Shown: piece after piece, positions 55,433 through 64,000 of the stretch
Numbering within the stretch: the first letter of the stretch is position 1
Layout: every line of letters begins with the position of its first letter
Assembly (NCBI GenBank): GCA_036872755.1
Contig: JAVHNS010000003.1
Coordinates: 3,410,001-3,474,000, forward strand
Length of the DNA stretch: 64,000 nucleotides
DNA from: Orbilia blumenaviensis
Taxonomy: Eukaryota > Ascomycota > Orbiliomycetes > Orbiliales > Orbiliaceae
Reading direction: 5' to 3'
Notes under the pieces: model-generated
What the model was told of the DNA's origin: nothing
Databases searched by the model: none
Seen by the model: the letters and a program-made list of their open reading frames with translations, nothing else
Position numbers and translations under genes: made by a program

Positions 55433-58112
55433 CTTGTCTTCTTTTTTTTTTTTTCGGTGAGAGAGAGAGAGAGAGGGAGAGCGGTAGAATGCTGACAACT
55501 ATATTGTTTGGAATTTATAGCAGTTAGCCATGCGAAGCCTCTATCCGATGCGAGGTAGGGGGTATCGCGTAGTAAGCCAAGCGCGCGACGGCCAATTGGC
55601 CAGTCCCGGGGGATGGGATTTTACTCCCTCCCCCTCCTCCTTCACCAGGCTGACGGCGAGCCCGATATCCCCGTCGGGCGATGAGGAGAGAGAATCCTTT
55701 CGGGAGATCTATACTGGCAATTGCCTAAAGACAAGGTCCGTGAACTTGAACTTACAAATTTTTAGGTTCCCTATTTCCTACACCAGTGAATACACTAGAC
55801 ACTTGGATAGAAGAAAAAAAGACTCTTGGTGCTGACAGTTAAATGATCGGTCTATAGGCTCGCTCCCGTGTCATCGGTTTTAGTAAAGCGTTGACGCTAT
55901 GCTAAAAGGCGCCGCAACAACGTCAAGCCAGCTGACATGAGGGGAGGTGTATAGCTGCCGGCCTATTCATCCAAGGTGGTGCTCTGGGCCGAGCGGCAAG
56001 AGGAACGCGACGATGGCCTACTGCTGGCACAGTCGTATGTGGTTTTCTTCCCTTTGCAAAGCGAAAGGCCACACGTTCTGAGGAGCGGTGTGAAGGGACT
56101 CCAGAGCCCGGGGTAGACCTTAGTCGCAATGACGAGGAAAAGTTCGATGGAGGGGGGGGGATTGAGACAGGATGAATAGGGATGCAGGAAGGGGAGGGAT
56201 GTGGCCTCCTGCTGCTGCCTCCATCAGATGAAGGAGGAGGAGCGGCATCACCGACAGATAGATGAGGAAGAGGAGGAATTCATTGACTTACTCGTGCTGA
56301 CCAGTTCAGTTACGGTCGGGTTGATTGAGGGAGAAAAATTCCGGGATGGTAATAGGCAGTGACTGCTCGATCGATCGATCGATGGTGGTGATTGTGATGG
56401 TGATAGATGAGGGGAGAGAAGAAACAAGACAGATTAAAGGAGTTGGAAAAACAGTCTGTCGAAGTTGAGTTAAGTACCTACTCAGGTATGACGACTGTGA
56501 AGACAGCCCTCTCCAATGGATTGGGTGGTTTGTGGCTTGCGTTACAAGCTATACGTGCTCGACTTCCCTCACGGTCTCCGCACTACCTGCACGCATCAGG
56601 CACCGGCACCGGCACCCACCCCGAGACCAACTTGCTACAAATCATGTTCGGTTATTATTATTACGATAACACGGCATATACGCACACACGCTCTCTCTCC
56701 CTGTTGTCACGCTAGTCATATAGACAGACGGACAGACCCATCGTCATTCTAAACAGACGGTGCCTTCGCCACTGGTGGTCCACGGCCGTGGCCGTGGCTG
56801 TGGTTGTGCTCGCGGTTCGGTCAGCGTATATGGCTTGGGTGTCCACAGCCATAGCAACCATCGCAATCATAATTATTTACGACATCCGGATTACCACGAA
56901 GAAGGCCGCTCTCGATCGCTTTCTTTCTTTCTTCCTGTCACCTCTTTTCGCCTCCGAATTCGACCGATCCAGCTCTCTCTCAGCGTGAGCATGGAAGAGT
57001 ATATACATTTACCTATATATACATACACTAAATTGATCCAACAGTCGGATATCCCATTACAGAAATGCCCGCAGACCCCCGATTCGATCAAAATTAGAAT
57101 AAAGTTTCTTCGGTCCCGCTCGTTATTCGTCTCCGGAGTGAAAAAGAAAACAGAAATTTGGCATGTACGGTGATCATGAAGAGGAGGGGAAAGAGGAGGA
57201 TTTATAATATGCATTAGCGCTCCTGGCGCTGCATGTCTAGCGCTGCCTGTCTTTCCTTTTTTTTGTGCGATTGTTCCTTTTTTTATTTTTTCAGGCGTAT
57301 ACAGTGGGATTATTTATCCTACTAGGTTACACATTCACCGGTACGCTGTTTCCGTTTTGATGCTCTCTCCATCGCTAAGATGGTAGTTCTCGCGCTTTTG
57401 CTTATGTCTCGATGGCCAATTGGCTGTGGGATATTTTTTCTGGCACCCATTCGATTGCATTCTTTAGACGTTGGTGTCATTGGGGGCAATGGCGTCCAAT
57501 CAACAGGCATCAATATGTGCCTGGGCGGTGTTCTATGGTATTTAGAGATATAGTATATAGTGTTTTATTCTTCATTTCAGTCTAACATGTTTTACATTCA
57601 TTGAGATTTGATCTTTCCTACAGTTGTGCTATTCCCTTTTGACGTGCACTTAAGGTTGGTACATGCTAAGGATATATATATATATATAGTATGCTCGCAC
57701 GTGGAAGAGATACTATCATGTATTGGATTTGGACGGGTGCTATATTTACCATCTAGAGGACATCTACACGAGATTTGCTTCTTTCTGTCTATTCCATTCT
57801 ATTAATATCTGATACTGCTATTTTACTCAAACATTTTTTCTTTGTCTTCTGGTGTAGTTGTTTTGTTTGCTGATATCTTCTTTCACGCTGCAATATATTG
57901 TTTCCCTCGAGAAGCATCCAGATATCACGACTTCACGACTTCATCACATCAATCACAATCCTTCTATCCATAATCTATCCGCATTTCTCTCCTTCCTCCA
58001 TCCCATCCCATCTCTCCCTCTGTCATTCTCTTTTATTTTACACCATTCTATCTTTTAGCTTTTTTTTTTTTTTTTTTTGTGGGAATAGCTCACACGAAGA
58101 GCCATCGGCACC
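55433..58112. other. Long gene-free stretch between divergent genes
   Basis: Lies between a minus-strand and a plus-strand gene, so it carries both promoters. Low-complexity patches are frequent: a TC/GA microsatellite at 55457-55478, GATCGATC repeats near 56370-56386, TATATA near 57670-57690, pyrimidine-rich DNA before 58059 and a T-run at about 58059-58078, just before the ATG at 58113. ORFs here lack coding character. Long pyrimidine-rich leaders like this are common upstream of highly regulated fungal genes. Confidence 0.4.
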
Positions 58113-59414
58113 ATGCTGTGTCCGGGGAAAGATGTCGACGCTGACGAGAACAGCAAACCGCAGCCTCTCCTTCCATCACCTCCTCCTTCCTCCTCGAGAG
58201 ATGCATCTCCAAGACCAGCATACCAACCTCACCGACGACCCTCTCTCAGAAACATCCTTCGAGCGAAGAATATGGTAGCCAGTCCTTTCTCTCCAGCCGG
58301 AACAGGCAGTGGGCTATCCAGCCTAGCGAGTGTCACAAACATGGAAGAATACGAGTCCGAGGAACCACCTTCCACCCCATCCGGACTGACCAGTCCCAGG
58401 TCTCCGCAGGGCCAATCCACCACTCCACCACTCCCTCCTCCTCCTCCAGGATATTCCTCAAGTACCCTCACTACTTCTCCTCCTCCTCCTCCTCTTCCTC
58501 TCCTTCCTACTTCAGACCCATCAGAGAACGCAGGCACGCCACACATCTACGGCGACATAATCCGCACAATCCACTTCTACCGCCCACCCCGCTACAACTC
58601 CCCCCCTCGCTTCCTAGTAGCCCACCCGAACGGCAGCGGCATCAAAAACTTCTCCACCCTCCCCAAAAAGACCACAATGCACGACATCCGCAACAAAGAA
58701 CACCGCTTCCACCTCGGCCTTCACTCCTTCAAACCCCTCCGTCACCTCCCCCCACTCCCTTACCCACTAGACCTAACTACCCCAGGAACCCTCCCCCAGA
58801 TAACAACCTCAATAACAGACCTGATAAAACGCCACGTCCCCTCCCCCAACAAAATCACAATCTTCTCCACCACAATCCTAAGACCCACATATAACAACAA
58901 CTCCTCAATAGGAACCCCATCACCCAAACTCGCCCACCCAGCACAGATCGATCAAACCCCCGCCTCAGCCCTCCAGCGTGCTCAACGCCATCTTCCAAAA
59001 TCCCTAGTCTCACAGATAACATCAGGAACCCTATCCCTCCGAATAATAAACATCTACCGCCCCCTCCTACCCCTTCACAACACCCTCCAAGACCACCCGC
59101 TCTACATCTCAGAATCCCAAACAATCTCCGATTCAGACCTCGTACTGATCGAACACGTCTACCCCGACAGAGTAGGCGCCACATACGCCGTTAAGCACTC
59201 CCAGGGTCAGAGGTTTTGGTATTGGAGTGATATGGATGCTACCGAGGGGTTTATCGTCCAGGTTTATGATAGTATGTATGCTTGTGATTTGGAGAGTGGC
59301 GGCGGGGAGAGGAGTGTGAGGGCTGCTACTGGGTTTTTTAGACTTATGCCCCAGGGGTGGGAGGAAGGGTGTGAGGGGGAGTGGTTGGTCGTGAGGGCTT
59401 TGGTGGTTGCTTAG
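58113..59414 (+). CDS. AsaB/CmcJ-like oxidoreductase homolog with disordered N-terminal extension, 433 aa
   Basis: Intronless from ATG. Residues 1 to about 140 are low in complexity (Ser/Pro, two polyproline runs) with a short basic PSLRNILRAKN motif. The rest follows the AsaB / CmcJ / NvfI-like family from memory: an early IIRTIHFYRPP strand, then TMHDIRNKEHRFHLGLHSF (in the family a 'HDxRG+E ... HGF' pattern), IINIYRPLLP, IEHVYPDRVGATYAVKHS, and FWYWSDMDATEGFIVQVYDS near the C-terminus. Members modify small molecules, often in secondary metabolism, but chemistry varies and the expected residues partly differ here (RNK instead of RG, S instead of G). It is not in an obvious biosynthetic cluster. 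Confidence 0.7.
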   Translation: MLCPGKDVDADENSKPQPLLPSPPPSSSRDASPRPAYQPHRRPSLRNILRAKNMVASPFSPAGTGSGLSSLASVTNMEEYESEEPPSTPSGLTSPRSPQGQSTTPPLPPPPPGYSSSTLTTSPPPPPLPLLPTSDPSENAGTPHIYGDIIRTIHFYRPPRYNSPPRFLVAHPNGSGIKNFSTLPKKTTMHDIRNKEHRFHLGLHSFKPLRHLPPLPYPLDLTTPGTLPQITTSITDLIKRHVPSPNKITIFSTTILRPTYNNNSSIGTPSPKLAHPAQIDQTPASALQRAQRHLPKSLVSQITSGTLSLRIINIYRPLLPLHNTLQDHPLYISESQTISDSDLVLIEHVYPDRVGATYAVKHSQGQRFWYWSDMDATEGFIVQVYDSMYACDLESGGGERSVRAATGFFRLMPQGWEEGCEGEWLVVRALVVA

Positions 59415-61651
59415 ATTGAAACTTTGAACTCATCGGTGGTATCTGTCTGTGGTGTTTGGTTTTTGGAGCGGTGTGGTGTTGACGAGGATATATAGCGAAT
59501 CAAAAGGTGCTTTTATTACATTGCTCTGCGCAATACATCGTTGAAGAGGTACAAAACCAAGAAATCCAGTACCCTTGTAACCGACGGACGTCTGAGAGCG
59601 AGACCAATAATCCGCAGAGGAACACAGCGAGTTAACAGGTGAACTCCACCCCTTGCAATTAAATTTGTAGCAGCAGTAGTGGAGTACGTATGAAGTCTGG
59701 ATATGAACCCACCAGCACTTGTAACACAATCATCACAATCACATTTTAAAGGAAGAAGCTTAATAGCTAAGCCGTACGTGTTGAGACTGCGGGGGGTCCA
59801 GCAGGCCTCGTAACCACCTAGCTGGTGAAAAGAAATAGTTGGAGGTAGGGGTGGGTCGAGACAGCTCGCCAAGAAATCGAGATGATATATCCATGCCAAG
59901 ATATTGTGAGATATGATTGGCTCATGACATTGGTGTAACCTTCCTATTTTCAAGATCCAACGTCGTTCTGAAAGTCTATGCGTTGCTGGCTCGTTCTAGC
60001 CCCACAAATAGCCGTCTAAATATACGTATGAGGGATGGTCGATATGAAAATTGGTGTTACACAAGAAAAGGTCTTGTGCGACCGCATGCCCGCATTTAAA
60101 TAGCTTAATTCATTTACTTGCCTACCTAGGTATGTAGCAGATCCAAATCCGCACCTCATATATCTAGTCTATTAACCAAAATTGTGATAGCACGTAGTAG
60201 TATACAGAATACAAAATTAAATATACAACTATAATCCTTACGTATATATATTTACCTTCGTATAACCAGTCTGTGAGCTATCGCCACAGCAAATCTGTGC
60301 CCGGACGTTCGCACACGACAAAGCAGGCTTCTGCAATATTAATATACGCCTCGAGATTTGACGACTAGAACTTCATTAGGGGGTTACTTCTTAAATTCTT
60401 CGCGAGGCTTTATAACGAGACTAGCTTTATAACACCTGAGAACAAGCCTACTACTCCCGCACCCCGCACATGTTTTAAATTTGCTGAGCTGGGTTAAATC
60501 TATAGAAGCTACATAGGTTCTCGTATAGAAGGCGTATCATGCTTCACCCACCTTGCCAGAAAAGGCGTCATATACTGCGAGACTAGCTCCACCCCATGCG
60601 TCCCCACTAGTCAACGATAATATCAAACATCCACAGGTAGACCGCTGATACTAGCGCTCAAGGAAGATGTCCCGAGAGCGCTGTAGCAGAAATATAGCCA
60701 GCGCAGCAAACAAACTGCGAGTATAGGGCCAAACCCCCCTAGCGGGATATATCGCTCCCCCGCGCTTCGTAGGCACTCAATACGGGCATAAGTAATCACA
60801 AAGCCCTTGATAGCGTCCCATTATAGTTGCAACCCCGAGTAATACCTCCCCAGATGCTGTGTTTTCGTCAAAAATATCTCTTTCTTTCTTTCATCACACC
60901 TCCACCTCACGAAAATCCCAGATCTTGGTATTCTTTCAAGACCAGCTGCTCCCTCGAATCATTCATTTCATTCCCCCCATCGATTCATTCGTTAGTTCGA
61001 TATTCTTTGATATTAAAGTCTCTCACTTTGGTGTCTTCTTTGCTTTCGGTGAGTTATACCCCCTTCTAGCGCGTTTTTGGTCTGTAGGTCGTGGATATCA
61101 GTGCGGAGACGCGAGATTGGTCTGCTAACCCCCATATCCAGTCCTTCACGACGCTCTTCGGCAGATAAACTTTAGCTTGAAGCTTCAAGCAATTCCACAC
61201 CCCCCTTTGTGGTAAGTCATTTCTCGTTGGACCCCGCATCGCATTCCGCGGAGTCGGGGACACAAATGCCAATATATTCGGAGTGAGCTAACAGACTTGT
61301 ATAGACGATCAAGAAACGTTCTTGATATTAGCCCCCTCCTCCTCTTTGGAAGCCTCGCATTTTCTATTTTTGTAAGTTATTTTGTCCCTATTAAACGATA
61401 CCTGCAAAGTTATTTTGCGGATTATTGTAATATGGAGTGCTAACTTTGTCATAGCGGCGTTCCCAATCCGAAAAACCTAGAGATACTTGCCGTAGTACCC
61501 CCGCACACCTTGAATCTTGTAAGTTGCAGTCCGTCTTACACACCCCGAGCAGTGGGCTTTATAGCTAACGTCAATATCTCATATCAAGACCTGCAAGGAT
61601 ACCAAACAACCCACCATCCATCTTTTGTCAATACACCAGATATCGCAAAAG
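59415..61651. other. Gene-free stretch with a weak minus-strand ORF
   Basis: A minus-strand frame 59516-59953 (145 codons) starts at TTG, contains a CDCDDC cluster and a hydrophobic end, and has no recognised family; it overlaps another ORF of similar quality. Both are treated as uncertain. The rest is AT-rich and leads into the promoter of the gene at 61652, where several pyrimidine-rich patches occur. Confidence 0.35.
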
Positions 61652-62581
61652 ATGTCTAGCCTATTGCGCTGTTTGTGCCCCCGCGGTAGCGATACCGATA
61701 CAACCGAATCCGAAATAGAAGATACGGTTATCCTCCCCCGCCGCATGCCACCAGATACCACTTCAGCCACTCAGGCCCCCCGCCGCAATGCCATGGATAT
61801 CTCCCAAGCCTCTCGCGCTTCCCGACCCCGCAAATCCAAGACTTCAAACCGTGGACGTACCCGCACCACTGGCGAAGCTATACGTTCCAAATATAACAAA
61901 CCAGCTAAGGATCCTTATCACCGTTCTGGCGGTAAAGATGAGTCGACCTTGGTCATTCAGCCTGGTTCGAACTTCCCTATTTGTTCCTCCTCTGCAGCTG
62001 ACAAGAAAGAGCAGCAAGAAGAGCAAGAAGCAAGGGAGGAGGATGAGAATCTGGAAGTTATTGGTAATATCCTCCCTGAGGATATTGCAAACTTTCGCGC
62101 CGCTGGCCCTGGCGCCGCCGCCGCCGCCGCCACTGATGCTGATGCCGTCGTCACTGATGCCGTCGTCACTATTACCACTTCTCTACAATGCCCTATCCAC
62201 TCCTCACCACCACCACCATCACCACCACCACCACCACCAAAACCCACAGAGCAAGAAGAAGGCCAAATCAAACCAACTGCCCCAGTGACCGAACCCCGCA
62301 CCACAGCAACAGCAGTAGTAGCTCCATCATCACTCGGTGACCCACTCTTAGATGCATACACAACCCGTAGGGCCTCACATACCGTAGGAAACCGGCGTAG
62401 AAGACGTGCTCGAGAAGGTTCACACCCAGCCCAATTCGATGATGATAACCTATATAACAGGCGCAGCGGGCTAATATTTCCGAGTCGAGAGCAGGTAGTC
62501 AATTCCGGGTTGGACCCAGGTATCCTGACGAGTGATGATTTAGCTGAATATCTGCGTGCTGGCGGGGTAGATGTCGGGTAG
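61652..62581 (+). CDS. Unknown disordered protein, about 309 aa
   Basis: Start chosen at ATG 61652 (MSSLLRCLCPRGS); the frame is open a little upstream but only from a TTG. The N-terminus has two cysteines close to the start, a pattern seen in palmitoylated or otherwise lipid-anchored proteins. The middle is low in complexity: an Arg/Ser/Thr-rich part, an acidic coiled-coil-like EEQEAREEDENLEV, an Ala-run (AAAAAA) and a Ser/Pro run (SSPPPPSPPPPPPKP). The C-terminus is more ordered: RRASHTVGNRRRRRAREGSHP and SREQVVNSGLDPGILTSDDLAEYLRAGG. No domain recognised. Confidence 0.6.
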   Translation: MSSLLRCLCPRGSDTDTTESEIEDTVILPRRMPPDTTSATQAPRRNAMDISQASRASRPRKSKTSNRGRTRTTGEAIRSKYNKPAKDPYHRSGGKDESTLVIQPGSNFPICSSSAADKKEQQEEQEAREEDENLEVIGNILPEDIANFRAAGPGAAAAAATDADAVVTDAVVTITTSLQCPIHSSPPPPSPPPPPPKPTEQEEGQIKPTAPVTEPRTTATAVVAPSSLGDPLLDAYTTRRASHTVGNRRRRRAREGSHPAQFDDDNLYNRRSGLIFPSREQVVNSGLDPGILTSDDLAEYLRAGGVDVG

Positions 62582-63260
62582 GTACGTAGGTAGACAAGGC
62601 TGCTTGTTGGGTATGGTCGGGTTGTTTTGTGGAAGGAGGTCACTCTTTGTGCGATTGGCGGTGGTGGTGTTCCTTCTTCATCTTGCCTTGGCCTTCTCTG
62701 GACTTTCTTCCTGCTCTTACTCTTCTGCTCCTTCGGTTCTTTTGTGACGGGGTTATTACGTCTTCTGGCTGGCTCTACTTCCTTCCATCTCCACCGTTAC
62801 TACTTCCCCCTTGTTTGTTCTCCCTCATACAACACGATACGCATATATGCGTATACAGCCCGCCTTTAGCCCCCTTGAATCCCATACTTTTTGTCACCGT
62901 GGCATATTCGCCGTATGTTGCTTTTTTTTGTGTTTCCTTGTTCGTACCCATCGTAGTACTAGCTCGAGTTCCTTGTCTTGAATATTTTGTGATCGATGTT
63001 GTTGAAGTAGACCTATTGTACCGTCAACCGATGTTGGTGTTGTTCATTCCTTCCAACCCGACCCTAGAATTTTTTCCCTTCTAGCTTTCTCCTCGAATTA
63101 CTCCCCGCGGACACGGCCACGCGCCTCGACCATGCACTCTCTGGAAACCCCCCCCCCTCCACGTTAGAGAAAAGTGCACACGGTTATGGCGGACAAAAGC
63201 GGTCAGAACACGCTGAACTCAGAAACACACTCTGAAGTTTAAGTAAGATTTTGGTATCAT
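62582..63260. other. 3' flank of the 309-aa gene
   Basis: Pyrimidine-rich then mixed; short ORFs at 62627-63084 overlap in two frames and lack coding features. No gene is called. Confidence 0.4.
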
Positions 63261-63544
63261 AGAAATCTGGCATAAATACGTTAATTTAACATACTTATTA
63301 CATTCAGACATTTCTCTTAAAAGAATTTTTAGTAGCTTGCTAGCTTGCCTGCTCAGCCGCTAGCACGACTATTAACCCATATATCAACGAGGCCGGCTAC
63401 CAGATCAGATGCCAGCTTAGAGCGGGCGGGCAAGTAGGCAAGTAGGCAAGCTGGCTGAAATCCACTAGTTATCAATTTTCTTAAGAAACATATCTGATGG
63501 TGATACACAAGTATTTTAAATTAACGTATTTATGCCAGAGTTCT
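63261..63544. mobile_element. MITE-like element with about 28-bp terminal inverted repeats
   Basis: CTGGCATAAATACGTTAATT followed by TA at 63267-63288 is matched perfectly by its reverse complement at 63517-63538. The similarity extends outward over AGAA (63261) and TTCT (63544) and weakly inward. The 284-bp interior is non-coding and contains a GCAAGTAG direct repeat. This is the shape of a short non-autonomous DNA element. A target duplication could not be settled. Confidence 0.6.
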
Positions 63545-64000
63545 GCTGTGCCAAGATCTCGCTTAAAAGTTCAGTATGTGTTTTGTAGGCTCAGCTCAGC
63601 GTGCGTTTTGTGAGTTCAATGTAGTCTGACCCCTCTTGTATGGTATACACGGTAATGTATTTCTGAAATTAAACGTCCGTTCATTGGGGGATGTCAAAGC
63701 ATCTTTAAGGGTAGTTTGGAGGCTATAATCCAGAAATATAAATCTAGTTGCGAAGACAACCTTTCCGCATTGCATGGGGGAAGGGCCACGAAGGTAAATT
63801 CCCATGAATGAATTAGATATCCTGATATTCATGGTGCTGGTACATATATATATTCTTTCCGATAGTATATAAGTTACCTAGCTAGCTATGAACTAAGTGG
63901 AAGAGTACTTTTTGCCTAGATTGCCGCTATCGTGGTGATTGAAGGTGCTTCTGAAGAGTAAATTTCGATGCTCAAGTGTTGAGGCTTAAAGAGCAGTTGT
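63545..64000. other. Gene-free end of window
   Basis: No gene is seen. A minus-strand ORF (63596-63832) has no coding features. A short TATATA patch lies near 63845. Confidence 0.35.

Noticed and set aside
59430..59953. Two overlapping minus-strand ORFs
   Set aside because: Both start without ATG or lack family support, and they exclude each other.
1..64000. CRISPR array, bacterial operon or ribosomal RNA
   Set aside because: No regular repeat-spacer pattern, no Shine-Dalgarno-type gene packing and no rRNA-like stretch; the introns and protein families are eukaryotic.

Overview
This window is nuclear DNA from a filamentous ascomycete (Pezizomycotina). The genes carry short spliceosomal introns (54-156 bp) with GTAAGT-like donors and CTAAC/CTGAC branch sites. 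The gene content is also fungal: F-box families, a NACHT-type NLR with a fungal N-terminal domain, an AA9 lytic polysaccharide monooxygenase, an AsaB/CmcJ-like oxidoreductase and an eroded TIR transposon. The style resembles Orbiliomycetes or Pezizomycetes, but the class assignment is a guess.

Layout. 0.2-5.3 kb: one F-box gene and one acidic unknown gene. 3.0-6.9 kb: three short tRNA-like units. Each is bounded by the same 9-bp complementary ends and has a TATA box about 25 bp upstream and a T-run downstream, so they look like a family of RNA polymerase III transcription units. 6.9-10.6 kb: gene-poor, with decayed reading frames only. 10.6-15.6 kb: an unknown two-exon gene and a four-exon polysaccharide lyase family 8 enzyme with an N-terminal membrane anchor. 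16.8-21.4 kb: a complete but mutated 4.56-kb DNA transposon with TIRs, a 6-bp target duplication, a Clr5/DDE-type transposase pseudogene and a second, zinc-ribbon gene. 21.6-29.8 kb: five F-box or F-box-like genes in a row. 31.0-34.5 kb: a NACHT NLR with a probable GC-AG intron. 35.9-36.9 kb: a secreted AA9 LPMO. 37.0-41.3 kb: two more F-box genes (one with zinc-binding motifs, one with two F-boxes) and a small secreted protein. 44.0-62.6 kb: five large, mostly disordered, low-complexity proteins, one of which is recognisable as an AsaB/CmcJ-like oxidoreductase. The last 1.4 kb has no gene but carries a MITE-like inverted-repeat element.

Together the window looks like an accessory-rich region. 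Recognition-type genes (F-box receptors, NLR) sit with secreted or cell-surface degradative functions (AA9, PL8) and transposon debris. The most unusual features are the pol III-like RNA family, the two-gene TIR element, the membrane-anchored PL8 and the F-box array. All splice sites were called by eye from frame, consensus and family similarity; no search or alignment was run.
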